From the NCBI RefSeq assembly GCF_014648675.1, contig NZ_BMRO01000020.1, positions 62,652 to 126,651 on the forward strand: a DNA stretch of 64,000 nucleotides, given 5' to 3'. The notes below the pieces were generated by a model, which made no database searches, was not told the origin of the DNA, and saw nothing but the letters and a program-made list of their open reading frames with translations. The translations under genes and the position numbers were made by a program. Origin of the DNA: Actinomadura livida. Lineage in GTDB: Bacteria; Actinomycetota; Actinomycetes; Streptosporangiales; Streptosporangiaceae. The first letter of the stretch is position 1. The number at the start of each line of letters is the position of its first letter. This document shows, piece after piece, positions 28,154 through 36,049 of this stretch.

Positions 28154-29815
28154 CTATACCTCCATGGCGAGCGGGGGGTCGGGCAGCCGGGACGGGTCGT
28201 CCCACAGCAGAGTTAGGTCGCGTCCACAGTGCGGCTCGTTCTCAGGCGCGATCAACGCCTTCTTGCGGAGCGCCAGCGCAACCTGGGGAAGTTCGTCGGG
28301 ATGCTTGTCGCCAATGGCGGCGGTCAGTTCGTCGAGGACGCGGTGCCCTCGGCAGTCTTTGTGCGATGGGGCGTCGCAGGGGGTGCGTGTCCAGAGCATG
28401 ACGGGGATGCCGTTGTTGAGCGCCGCCGTCAGCCAACTCTTCACCGGACGCGACCCGTACACGAGGACGCAGAACTCCACATGCGCCTCCAACAAGTGCT
28501 GGAACGCCTTGCCAGTCCGTGGCGTATCGCATGCGATCGGCCGCGGGTCGCTGCGGCCACGCTCGGCCAGCAGCCGCCATCGGTGGTGCGCCTGGTCGCG
28601 GCGGATCGAGCCGGGCCGCAGCCGCTCCACGTCCCGCACCACCACCGGGTACTGGCGCATCAAGATCTTCTTCCGGGGATCGACGTACCACTGCTCGAAC
28701 GGCTTGCCGAGCCAGCCCTCCGGCACCGCAAACTCGATCATCCATTCGCGTCCGACGAGTGCAGCCGCGAGCTCTGCAACCCCGGCCTCGACGGTCGCCT
28801 TGACCCGCTTCTCGGGGACGCGCTCGGTCGGGCGGGACGGCCCCGCCGCGCCGTCGATCCACGTGTGCACGGTGACGTCGACGGCCTTGTCGAACGTCAG
28901 CGGCTCTAGCCGCACGATCACCGACGCGGGACCGGTGCGCGGCCCGGCCGCCGGCGCCGCACCGCCCAGATGCCGCGCCGACCACGCCGCGAACCGCCCC
29001 GGCTCCGGCAGGTGCTGCGCGACCGCCATGAGGTAACGGACGAGCCGCTCCTCCGGCCAGCCCTCCGCGACATACCGGACCGAACCCCATGCGGACCGGA
29101 ACTCTTCGAGTACCGGCCGCCCGGTGACGCGTCGGAGGTCCGCGGCCAGCGGATCGGTGAACCGGACCCCGGCCAGCAGCCCGCGAAGCTCCCGCCGTGC
29201 CTCGGCCGTCAGCCACCGCAGCGGCAGCAGGTCGTCCAGTTCCTCCCAATGCCTGCGGATGCTGTCGAGGGGGAGCATCCATCCCAGGTCGGCGCGGTCC
29301 CCGTACAGCTCGGCGTTGGTGACCATGCCGATGACCTCGCCGGTCGCCGTGTCGTACACCGGCGACCCGCTGTACCCCTCTTCCAGCGCGTCGGAGCCCT
29401 TCGTCCGCAGCTCCCACCACTCGCGTTCGCGGCCCCAACGCGGGCTGGTCGTAACGGTCGCGTGCCGCTCACCGCCGTCGGAACGCCTCGGGAACCCCCA
29501 GATGCCGAACTCGCCGTCGCCCGCCGTGACATGCACATCCTCCGGCGCGGCGAGTCTCGCGGGGGCCAGCGGCACGGGCTCGTCCAGTTCGAGGACGGCG
29601 ACGTCCCCGGTGTCGCCCGCCCGCCGCCAGTCACCGCGATGGACGACCGTGGCCGGCAGGTCCTCCAGGAGCCCGGGGAAGCCGACGTGGACCTCGTCCA
29701 TGCCATGGACGGTGTGCGCGCAGGTCAGCAGCCGGGTGTCGGTGACGAGGAACGCGGCGCCGTGCCTACCGCCCGCCGGACGGCCGACCCAGGCGCGCCA
29801 CTGCCAGTCGTCCAC
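28154..29815 (-). CDS. Trypsin-like serine peptidase with VMAP-type C-terminal domain
   Basis: A protein of 553 residues without a signal peptide, so probably cytosolic. Residues 1-190 form a chymotrypsin-fold peptidase with His34 (TCAHTV), Asp71 (GDTGDVAVLEL) and Ser149 (EEGYSGSPVYD). Residues about 195-290 are helical and match the small effector-associated or VMAP-M-like region. About 300-553 has the features I associate with VMAP-C (vWA-MoxR-associated protein): EWMIEFAVPEGWLGKPFEQW, then LVYGSRPVKSWL and GIPVMLWTR. In such systems the peptidase is the effector released on sensing invasion. Start GTG lies 7 nt after the Trypco1 gene. Confidence 0.88.
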   Translation of the reverse strand: MDDWQWRAWVGRPAGGRHGAAFLVTDTRLLTCAHTVHGMDEVHVGFPGLLEDLPATVVHRGDWRRAGDTGDVAVLELDEPVPLAPARLAAPEDVHVTAGDGEFGIWGFPRRSDGGERHATVTTSPRWGREREWWELRTKGSDALEEGYSGSPVYDTATGEVIGMVTNAELYGDRADLGWMLPLDSIRRHWEELDDLLPLRWLTAEARRELRGLLAGVRFTDPLAADLRRVTGRPVLEEFRSAWGSVRYVAEGWPEERLVRYLMAVAQHLPEPGRFAAWSARHLGGAAPAAGPRTGPASVIVRLEPLTFDKAVDVTVHTWIDGAAGPSRPTERVPEKRVKATVEAGVAELAAALVGREWMIEFAVPEGWLGKPFEQWYVDPRKKILMRQYPVVVRDVERLRPGSIRRDQAHHRWRLLAERGRSDPRPIACDTPRTGKAFQHLLEAHVEFCVLVYGSRPVKSWLTAALNNGIPVMLWTRTPCDAPSHKDCRGHRVLDELTAAIGDKHPDELPQVALALRKKALIAPENEPHCGRDLTLLWDDPSRLPDPPLAMEV

Positions 29816-29822
29816 GGTGCGG

Positions 29823-30164
29823 CTACGCTCCCTCCGGCTCCTGGGGCAGGGGACGTCCCCAGGTCATCTTGACCTTGAGGTGCCCCTCGACGGAGGTCTT
29901 GGCGATGACGGCCCCGGCCGCCGCGTTGAGCTTGACGCCGAACTCCAGCTCGACCGCGTCCGGGTTTAGCTTCCCGCCGCGCAGCGACGCGAGCGCCGCC
30001 TCCGCCGCGTCCCGGACGTTCTGGAACGCGTCCTCGAACCTGCCCGCCGCGTCATGGATCATCTCGCCCGTACGGGACACCGACTGGAACCCCGGTTCCC
30101 GGTCGTCGGTCTCCACGATCACGGTCCCGTGCTCGGTCTCCCAGCGCACCAGCTCGTTCAACAC
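29823..30164 (-). CDS. CU044_2847 / Trypco1-domain small protein
   Basis: A protein of 113 residues with the layout of the trypsin-co-occurring domain: strands at the start (GTVIVETDD), a central helix (FEDAFQNVRDAAEAALASL), then VELEFGVKLNAAAGAVIAKT and a terminal strand ending in LKVKMTWGRP. From comparative-genomics work this domain accompanies trypsin-like peptidases in conflict systems and is thought to be a regulator or sensor. It is first in the four-gene operon and 7 nt from the peptidase gene. Whether it inhibits, presents a substrate or binds a signal is unknown. Confidence 0.85.
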   Translation of the reverse strand: MLNELVRWETEHGTVIVETDDREPGFQSVSRTGEMIHDAAGRFEDAFQNVRDAAEAALASLRGGKLNPDAVELEFGVKLNAAAGAVIAKTSVEGHLKVKMTWGRPLPQEPEGA

Positions 30165-30246
30165 CGCCCCCTTCGCGTAGAAAAACCTATCAAGATCACG
30201 TCATTCGGGATGTTGACTGGGAGATACGCGACCACAGGAGGACATG

Positions 30247-30591
30247 GTGATCACGGTCGAGCAGGTCCGATCGCTCACGCGGACGCTGCCGCGTACGTCC
30301 GAGCACCTCATCAGGGACCAGGTGAAGTTCCGCGTCGGCTCTATCGTCTACGTCGCGTTCTCCCGGGACGAGACCGTGATGGGCTTCGCATTCCCCAAAG
30401 AGGAACGTGCAGCGCTGATCGAGTCCGAGCCCGAGAAGTTCCACTTGCCGCGCGAATCCGACATGCGCTTCAACTGGGTGCACGCCTGGACGGCCGCCCT
30501 CGACGAGCCCGAAATGCGGGAACTGGTGATGGACGCGTGGCGGATGGTCGTCCCGAAAAAGGTAGCGACCGCCCGCTTGGGCACGCCCTGA
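30247..30591 (+). CDS. MmcQ/YjbR-family protein
   Basis: A protein of about 115 residues of the MmcQ/YjbR fold (double wing, DNA-binding-like). Typical features are the N-terminal LTRTLPRTSEHL, KFRVGSIVYVAF, the central GFAFPKEERAALIE, and the C-terminal ELVMDAWRMVVPKKVA. AGGAGG ends two bases before an ATG at 30244 and five before a GTG at 30247, so I prefer the GTG; the difference is one residue. Function of the family is unsettled. It is divergent from the conflict-system operon and ends 1 nt short of the convergent membrane-protein gene. Confidence 0.85.
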   Translation: MITVEQVRSLTRTLPRTSEHLIRDQVKFRVGSIVYVAFSRDETVMGFAFPKEERAALIESEPEKFHLPRESDMRFNWVHAWTAALDEPEMRELVMDAWRMVVPKKVATARLGTP

Positions 30592-30592
30592 T

Positions 30593-32053
30593 TCACGCGC
30601 GGGCGGGCTCCGGCTCCCGCTCGTCCGCCACCTTCTTCTTCGGCGCGGCTTCCCCTGGGACGCGGCGCCCCCACGCCATCGCCGCCGCGAAACAGGCCAA
30701 CGGCATGGCGGGCAGGATGTAGCGGTAGTCGAAGTCCACCGTGACCGGCGGAATGGCCAGCAGCGTCACAGCGGACATCCAGAACAGCGCGGTCCGCGCC
30801 CGCGCACGCCTCCACACGATCCCCGCCGCGCCCACGAGGAGCACGATCCCGAGCACCGTGCCGGGCACGCGCACGCGCTCCTGGTAGGTGCGCATGTACT
30901 CCGCGTACGGCTCCACGATGTGCAGGGGCGCGGGGCCGTGCACGTACTCGTCCACCACAGAGCGCCGGTCACCGGCCCCCAGCACGGGCAGATCGGGGTT
31001 CCGCGCCGTGGGTTTCGTCGGGAAGTGATACCTGGCCTCGGTGCCGATCGTCGGGTACTGGCTCCGGTTCCAGGAGAACGTCCGGACGAAGAAGTCGTAT
31101 GCCACGACCTGCAGATAATCGCCCGGCTGGTTCCGGATGGCCCACAACGCGAACCGCTGCGCGTCCCGGTTTGTCTGCTCGTCGAACGCCTCACCGTTGG
31201 TCCACCCGAGCGGCGAGTCCTCGTGCCAGATCTGGTGGGACGACGCGAGCCGCTCGCCCTTCCGCCCGTGCGGGCAGAGCCGCGCGATGTCCGGCGGCGG
31301 CGTGAACGCCTCACAATCCGCGAACGCCGCCGTGCGCCCCCACAGGAACACACCGTCCGTGCCGCTCATGGCGAACCGCCCGTGCTCCTGCTGGTACCAC
31401 GTCGCGTAAGCCCCGACGGGCAGGAGGAACGCCAGGGAGAGCGCCAAGTACACCGGCCACCGCGTCCGCCGCACCAGCAGATACAGCAGGACGATCAGGA
31501 ACAGCGGCGCCCCAACCGTCCGAGTGACGGCCGCGAGCCCGAGCAGCAACCCCACCATCGCCGCCCGCCGCCACCCGGTGGCACCGGGCTTCGCCACCAA
31601 GAGCATGGCCCCGAACAACAGAACGGTGAACAAGGTGTCGGACAACAGCAGATGCTCAAGCTCGATCTGGAACGAGTCCAGCAACAGCGGCACGACCGCC
31701 AGCGCCGCCCACCCTCGCCGCACGTCGAAGTCACGGACGAGCATCCGATAACCGACGACCGCCACCCCGACGACCGCCACATGATGCAACGCCGTGACCA
31801 GCGCAACACTGTGAAACGGCTTCAGCATCCACAGAAACAGTCCGTAACCGGACGGCCTCAGCGGATGCGGAAACGGATCATTAGCGATCGCGAGGAAGTC
31901 ATAGCTGTCGTTGAACCACAACGTCCCCCGGAACCCGAGCACCGCCCCGACCCGGAGCACGACCCCGGCGACCAGCACCCCCGCGAACACCCAGTGCCGC
32001 CGCAGCACGGCCCCGACCCACGAAAGCCGGCCGACCAGGGGGGAAAGCAACAC
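30593..32053 (-). CDS. Polytopic membrane protein, GT-C-glycosyltransferase-like
   Basis: A protein of 486 residues with about ten hydrophobic spans, a large outer loop (about 225-370) and a charged cytoplasmic tail (PKKKVADEREPEP). The first loop has WFNDSYDFLAIANDPFPHP, where an acidic residue after the first span recalls the catalytic Asp of GT-C glycosyltransferases, and HLLLSDTLFTVLLF follows. I assign it to that general fold by layout; donor and acceptor are unknown. GTG start. No polysaccharide gene cluster surrounds it. Confidence 0.75.
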   Translation of the reverse strand: MLLSPLVGRLSWVGAVLRRHWVFAGVLVAGVVLRVGAVLGFRGTLWFNDSYDFLAIANDPFPHPLRPSGYGLFLWMLKPFHSVALVTALHHVAVVGVAVVGYRMLVRDFDVRRGWAALAVVPLLLDSFQIELEHLLLSDTLFTVLLFGAMLLVAKPGATGWRRAAMVGLLLGLAAVTRTVGAPLFLIVLLYLLVRRTRWPVYLALSLAFLLPVGAYATWYQQEHGRFAMSGTDGVFLWGRTAAFADCEAFTPPPDIARLCPHGRKGERLASSHQIWHEDSPLGWTNGEAFDEQTNRDAQRFALWAIRNQPGDYLQVVAYDFFVRTFSWNRSQYPTIGTEARYHFPTKPTARNPDLPVLGAGDRRSVVDEYVHGPAPLHIVEPYAEYMRTYQERVRVPGTVLGIVLLVGAAGIVWRRARARTALFWMSAVTLLAIPPVTVDFDYRYILPAMPLACFAAAMAWGRRVPGEAAPKKKVADEREPEPARA

Positions 32054-32306
32054 CGAACCCTAACTGTGGACGAACAGCGACCAGCGGCGCATCACACCGG
32101 TCCAGGGGCAGTGGGCGCGTCACTCCAACCGCCTACCCACGACCCGCGATCCTACCAGCGGCCCGATCACCCCCTCCGCCGTCAACCCCTCCCTCATCGG
32201 CGGCCTCCCCCGTGAGGACCCCGCCTGCTTCCTCCGAGGGAACGGCCACCCCGGCCCGGGGCGTTCAGGCGATGTGCACTCTCGACCCGGACCGACCGAC
32301 GTGCGG

Positions 32307-32459
32307 TCAAAGCGCCAAAGTGCGCCGCAGTGCCCGGCCGACCCCGTCCGGGTCTTTCGAGTCCCGCACGCCAACCCCCTCCGCGAGCGATGCCAACTCC
32401 ACGCAGTTGCCACCAAGATTGTCGCTGTGGCGCGACGTACGCCAGGTCACACCGTCCAT
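32307..32459 (-). CDS. DUF397-domain small protein (distal copy)
   Basis: A protein of 50 residues starting MDGVTWRTSRHSDNLGGNC and containing VELASLAEGVGVRDSKDPD. This is the DUF397 consensus: V-T-W-R-x-S, the Gly-rich turn, N-C-V-E-L-A, and V-R-D-S-K-D-P-D-G. It stops soon after the consensus (LRRTLAL), so the C-terminal helix is short compared with its neighbour. GGAAGG precedes the ATG. DUF397 proteins partner XRE/DUF5753 regulators (WhiJ/BldB-type loci). It lies 63 nt after the first copy and is probably co-transcribed. Confidence 0.8.
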   Translation of the reverse strand: MDGVTWRTSRHSDNLGGNCVELASLAEGVGVRDSKDPDGVGRALRRTLAL

Positions 32460-32522
32460 CACTCATCGCCTTCCGCGAACCTGCGGGCGTCACTGACCAT
32501 CCGACGCAGTCGAGAGTGCCGG

Positions 32523-32702
32523 TCAGCGCTGCTTGAGATCGGTCAGAAATGCCCGGAACGCGGCCGGGGCGAGGTGGAGCTTCGGTCCGTCCGGGTCCCG
32601 GGAGTCCCGGACGCCCACACCCTCCGAGAGAGCGGCAAGTTCCACACAGGCTCCGCCCTGGTCGTTGCTTCGCCGTGATTTACGCCAGGTCACATCGTCC
32701 AT
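32523..32702 (-). CDS. DUF397-domain small protein (proximal copy)
   Basis: A protein of 59 residues beginning MDDVTWRKSRRSNDQGGAC, then VELAALSEGVGVRDSRDPDG and a C-terminal helix with FRAFLTDLKQR. All DUF397 hallmarks are present. The ATG lies inside the last codons of the upstream XRE gene (13-nt overlap), so translation is coupled. From the WhiJ/DUF397 pairs of Streptomyces I expect it to bind and modulate the XRE protein; direct evidence is lacking. Confidence 0.85.
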   Translation of the reverse strand: MDDVTWRKSRRSNDQGGACVELAALSEGVGVRDSRDPDGPKLHLAPAAFRAFLTDLKQR

Positions 32703-33472
32703 CGGTCCATCGCCTTTCCTATGAAGTCGCGAGAGTCGCCGACACTCATGGCATTTGCCTGCAACTCGGCGAACGCTCCGATCACGTGCAAGATATCTCC
32801 TGGATCGTCAGATGTGACACCTCCGGGTGAAGTCTCCAGGTAGACGAGTTCCTCCCGTGTGGGCTGCGTGGCGATGTTAAACGACCCGGAGACGCCGCGG
32901 TGGTAGGCGATCGGGGCTATTTGTATCGTGATGTTCTCCTGTTCCGACATTCTCAGCACGTGCGCACACTGCTCCCGCATCACCTCTCGATTGCCGACCT
33001 CTCGCATGAGCACGGTCTCATCCATGACGACGACGAGCCGAGGTGGTGCGTCGCGGGTGAGGATCTGTTGCCGGTGTAGACGCCCATCGAGATCGGGCTC
33101 GGATGGAAGTAGGACGCGGGCGTACTCCATCGTCTGCAGGAGGCCGACCACGAAGGTCGCCTCATAGGCGCGCAGCAGTTCGGCCGATGCTTCGGCTTCC
33201 GTGTAGTCGGCGAAGAACTTGGGGTAGCTCGCTGAGCGGAGATGCTTCGTCCATGCCTGCGTGAGCTGGTCGCCCATATCTAAGGCCTGGTCCAGGCGCT
33301 GGGCGAAGTCCTTGCGGCAGCGGGTGTTGCCGCTCTCGGTCTGAGAGATGTACGAGGGCGTGACCGCCACCCGGTTCGCGAGTTCCGTTCGGGTGATGCC
33401 CACGTCTTCTCGTAGACGCCGGACCTCGGCGCCGAAAGCCTTGAGTGCCGGGGACGGCTTGCGCTTGGCCAT
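32690..33472 (-). CDS. XRE-family regulator with DUF5753 domain (WhiJ-like)
   Basis: A protein of 260 residues. The N-terminal helix-turn-helix (about 12-70: VGITRTELANRVAVTPSYIS, then QTESGNTRCR) is followed by the DUF5753 ligand/partner domain (about 85-255), recognisable by FFADYTEAEASAELLRAYE, GLLQTMEYARVLL and GVSGSFNIAT. Such regulators are multiplied in actinomycetes, act in development or antibiotic control, and pair with DUF397 proteins. It is divergent from an HATPase gene; a 10-bp tandem repeat in the gap is the likely binding site. Confidence 0.93.
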   Translation of the reverse strand: MAKRKPSPALKAFGAEVRRLREDVGITRTELANRVAVTPSYISQTESGNTRCRKDFAQRLDQALDMGDQLTQAWTKHLRSASYPKFFADYTEAEASAELLRAYEATFVVGLLQTMEYARVLLPSEPDLDGRLHRQQILTRDAPPRLVVVMDETVLMREVGNREVMREQCAHVLRMSEQENITIQIAPIAYHRGVSGSFNIATQPTREELVYLETSPGGVTSDDPGDILHVIGAFAELQANAMSVGDSRDFIGKAMDRWTM

Positions 33473-33500
33473 GGCGGGGGGACCTCCAGCAGTTCTGGAC

Positions 33501-33520
33501 TGTTCTTAAGTGGTCTTAAG
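33501..33520. promoter_or_regulatory. 10-bp tandem repeat between XRE and HATPase genes, candidate operator
   Basis: TGTTCTTAAG is followed immediately by TGGTCTTAAG: two copies of a 10-bp unit with nine matches, each containing the palindrome CTTAAG. The 10-bp period puts both on one face of the helix. It lies about 30 nt upstream of the XRE start, where an autoregulatory site would be expected. Confidence 0.4.
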
Positions 33521-33612
33521 CCCTCGGTGTGCGTCTCGCTGCTTGCATGGTCACATTGCGCCTTGGAGTGTATTCTGTGCGGGGAGTCACGAAAGTTCGG
33601 AGGTGATCGTTC

Positions 33613-33993
33613 ATGGAAGGCCCCGCGGAGATCGTCGTCCCGGTTCACGCCGAGTCGATCAAGGTGGTTAGGGACTGGGTGGGGGAGGTGCTCGCGCGGC
33701 TTGGGCAGGACGCTTATGTCGCGAAGGTCGTGGTGTCGGAACTCGTGACGAACGTCCTGCGGCACACCGCGAGCACTGCCGCGACCGTTCGCATCGTCCA
33801 GGCCGACAAGGGGACGGTCATCGAGGTCTTCGACTCCTGCGACGTGCTGCCCGTCGCGGAGTCGGCGGACCTGCTGAGCGAGGGCGGACGCGGGCTGGCG
33901 ATGATGGGCGCGCTGGTCAAGGAGTGGGGCGCCCAGCCACTCGGAGGCGGCGGCAAAGCAGTGTGGGCCCTGCTCCCAGATTGCCCCGCGTGA
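33613..33993 (+). CDS. RsbW-like ATP-binding (HATPase_c) protein
   Basis: A protein of 126 residues with the GHKL/Bergerat fold of anti-sigma-factor kinases. The N box is VVSELVTNVLRH, the G1-like motif is VIEVFDSCDVLP (degenerate), and G2 is SEGGRGLAMM. It may phosphorylate an anti-anti-sigma protein or act through binding only. It is divergent from the XRE gene and coupled to a 72-residue protein by GTGA; XRE, DUF397 and HATPase genes repeatedly occur together in actinomycetes. GGAGGTGA precedes the ATG. Confidence 0.9.
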   Translation: MEGPAEIVVPVHAESIKVVRDWVGEVLARLGQDAYVAKVVVSELVTNVLRHTASTAATVRIVQADKGTVIEVFDSCDVLPVAESADLLSEGGRGLAMMGALVKEWGAQPLGGGGKAVWALLPDCPA

Positions 33994-34208
33994 ACGAAAC
34001 CGATCTGCTCGCCGAGTTGCGGCAGCGATATCCCGACTGGGCGATATCCAGTGACCGAGACACGTGGCGAGCCATGGGTCCCCTCCTCATCTGGGCATCG
34101 TCGCCGGAAGTACTTGAAGCGGCGCTGAACGGCGAACCGCCGTCCCTGGACGACCGCGCAGCACGAAGGGTCCGAGTCCGGGCACACCACGGCGTCAAGT
34201 GGGCATGA
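33990..34208 (+). CDS. Small hypothetical protein coupled to the HATPase gene
   Basis: A protein of 72 residues, start VNETDLLAELRQRYPDWAIS, with DTWRAMGPLLIWASS and VLEAALNGEP. The GTG overlaps the HATPase stop as GTGA. It looks like a soluble alpha/beta protein; from memory, small ORFs with a W-A-I-S/D-T-W-R-A pattern often follow HATPase regulators in this group. Function unknown. Confidence 0.7.
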   Translation: MNETDLLAELRQRYPDWAISSDRDTWRAMGPLLIWASSPEVLEAALNGEPPSLDDRAARRVRVRAHHGVKWA

Positions 34209-34320
34209 CCGCCGAGGGAGCACGCGGGACCAGAGCAGGCTTCGGCAGCCGTCATCTCAGTCCGTGGGCACATCCGCCAAGGAGTGCCGTGCCGATGAGG
34301 TTCGGGGTCGCAGGCGGTCG

Positions 34321-34520
34321 TCACGCGACTCCGAAGTCGATGAGTTTGCTCTGCCCGTCGTCCTGGACGAGGACGTTCGCCGGTTTGTAGTCGCGGTGGA
34401 CGACTCCGACCGCGTGTGCGGCTGCGAGCCCGAGGAGAGAGCCCTTCCCTCGCCCTGGGCGCCGCTCCCTAACTCCGCCAGCTCGGTGAACCCCGGGAGC
34501 CGGTGTTCGCGTGCCGTCAC
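34321..34520 (-). pseudogene. Internally deleted, frameshifted Ser/Thr protein kinase remnant
   Basis: The frame opens at GTG 34520 with MTAREHRLPGFTELAELGSG, then AQGEG, the N-lobe glycine loop of a kinase. About 25 codons in, kinase sequence continues in another frame: LLGLAAAHAVGVVHRDYKP, then ANVLVQDDGQSKLIDFGVA and a stop at 34321. The catalytic HRDxKPxN and DFG motifs are therefore only about 30 residues from the glycine loop instead of about 110; most of the N-lobe and all of the C-lobe are missing. The GTG overlaps the stop of the secreted-protein gene as GTGA, so the intact kinase was once coupled to it. Confidence 0.8.
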
Positions 34521-35278
34521 TGGCCGGTGTTGGTCTGGATCTCGCTCACGACGAGCGGGGTGGGCGCCGACGGGATCGAGTTGACGCCGAGGCTGCCTCC
34601 AGCCTCATCGCAGTCGGCGCCCTCACACGTCCATCTGACGTCCCACGTAATCGTCGCGGTGATTTGGTAGGCGCCGCCCGACCGTGACGCGGACGACCGC
34701 TGGTAGGCGTAGTTGCAGGTCTTGCCGTCCTTGCTTCCGGCGTCGTCACAGACGATCGTCTTCTCGCCCAGGTTCCACGTCACGGACTTAGGGGTCGCCA
34801 CGAGTTGGACCGTCTGAGCGCCGACCGTGATCGGCTGTGTCTGAACGTTGTCGAAGCCCTCGATCCATAGCGACGTCCGCACGCGCACGTAGGTCTTCCC
34901 ATCCGGGGCCGTGTGCACCGTGGGCGTCGGGTACTCGGTCGACGCCTGTGCGGCGGCCACCAGGTCGGCCGTGGCGGGAGCGGCGGGTTGCGGGGCGGGC
35001 CCTCCGGGTACCGGCGCGACGTCGTTCGCCTGGTCGGGAGTAAGGCCCTCCGGCGGAGGAGGCAGGACCGGGCCGCTGCCTCCACGGCCTCCTGTGCCGC
35101 CTCCACCTCCGCCGGCTCCGGGCACACGGATGTCCAGGTTGCAATTGCCCCGCTTCTTGTCCAGTTGCGAGCAAGGGGCTGCGTGGGCAGGGACCGGGAC
35201 GAACAGAGGCGCGGCAAGAACCGCTGCCATGAGAGCGGCGGTACCCGTACGGCGCCTGCGGGGATTGGTGGAAGACAT
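34517..35278 (-). CDS. Secreted protein with Gly/Pro-rich linker, unknown function
   Basis: A protein of 253 residues with signal peptide MSSTNPRRRRTGTAALMAAV and a cut after AHA. A Cys-containing segment (CSQLDKKRGNCNLDI), a Gly-rich run and a Pro-rich linker precede a C-terminal beta-rich domain with four cysteines (TIVCDDAGSKDGKTCNY; WTCEGADCDEAGG). AAGGA precedes the ATG at 35278. It is 23 nt after the lipoprotein gene and was formerly coupled to the kinase now broken, so the three probably made a surface-sensing set (inference). Confidence 0.75.
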   Translation of the reverse strand: MSSTNPRRRRTGTAALMAAVLAAPLFVPVPAHAAPCSQLDKKRGNCNLDIRVPGAGGGGGGTGGRGGSGPVLPPPPEGLTPDQANDVAPVPGGPAPQPAAPATADLVAAAQASTEYPTPTVHTAPDGKTYVRVRTSLWIEGFDNVQTQPITVGAQTVQLVATPKSVTWNLGEKTIVCDDAGSKDGKTCNYAYQRSSASRSGGAYQITATITWDVRWTCEGADCDEAGGSLGVNSIPSAPTPLVVSEIQTNTGQ

Positions 35279-35301
35279 CGAGTGTCCTTCCCTATGGGCC
35301 G

Positions 35302-35892
35302 TCAGCATGAGCTGTCCCGGACATTGGCGGCAACCTTCCAGGTGCCAGAGTCGTACTGGACGGTGGCCCGGTAGACGTACGCGCCGTCCGGCACGCCGCC
35401 GAGGCGCTTACCTGTCTCGGCGGAGTAGCGGTAGGCGGCGAGGGTGCGTACGCAGTCGATGACGTAGACCTTGGAGCTGTCCTTCGAGCGGGCGTAAACG
35501 CGCGGGTTGAACGTGTTGGTGAAGCGCCAGATCTCGCCCTTCGCCTTGGTGGCCTCTACGTCCTCGCTGACCTGGCTGAGGAGGGGGTCCATGGCGACGG
35601 TGTTGAGTTCGGACGGGTCGTTCTTCTCGTACGCCTTCTTGTAGGCGGCCTGGTATTCGCGGTAGCGGTCCAGGACCGTCTTGAAGAGTTGCGCCGTGGG
35701 GATCGCGGACGGCGCGGCGGCGGCCCGGGACGGGGCCGCGCCGCTCTCGAAGGCGCCGTTGGGGGCCAGTTCGCCGCTGGACGCCGGGTCCGACGAACCG
35801 CATCCGGCGACCGCGCAGACCGCGAGAAGGATGGGCAGAGCGGCGGCGCGAGTCAAGCTCTGCGGGGAGGAACGTACCAACCGGGCGCGCAT
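35302..35892 (-). CDS. Lipoprotein of unknown function
   Basis: A protein of 196 residues with a lipoprotein signal: positively charged start (MRARLVRS), hydrophobic core (ALPILLAVCAV) and lipobox AGC followed by GSSDPASS. The mature part has a helical stretch (LFKTVLDRYREYQAAYKKAY) and a C-terminal beta sheet ending in GTWKVAANVRDSSC. AGGG stands about six bases before the ATG at 35892; an ATG two codons earlier is possible. It heads the lipoprotein-secreted protein-kinase relic set. No enzyme motif is seen. Confidence 0.75.
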   Translation of the reverse strand: MRARLVRSSPQSLTRAAALPILLAVCAVAGCGSSDPASSGELAPNGAFESGAAPSRAAAAPSAIPTAQLFKTVLDRYREYQAAYKKAYEKNDPSELNTVAMDPLLSQVSEDVEATKAKGEIWRFTNTFNPRVYARSKDSSKVYVIDCVRTLAAYRYSAETGKRLGGVPDGAYVYRATVQYDSGTWKVAANVRDSSC

Positions 35893-36049
35893 CGCCATCC
35901 CTGAGCGGCAGCCGACAACGGGGCGAGATACGCGCGAAAGCTTACAGAGGTGCGTGTGGCGAGAAAAGAGATTCGTTGCGAACCGATTTGACCTCGACCA
36001 TGCCTGAGGTTGCAGGCTTCGGGTGAGCGACGTGATCGGAGGGGTTCGC

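Noticed and set aside
32054..32306. A further gene between the membrane-protein and DUF397 genes
   Set aside because: No frame there has a start with a ribosome site and a recognisable or well-composed product; I see nothing in this 253-nt gap.
33990..34208. Longer start at 33924 for the small protein after the HATPase gene
   Set aside because: The extra 22 residues are Arg-rich and lie antisense in sense to HATPase codons; the GTG at 33990 overlaps the stop as GTGA and starts the ordered sequence.
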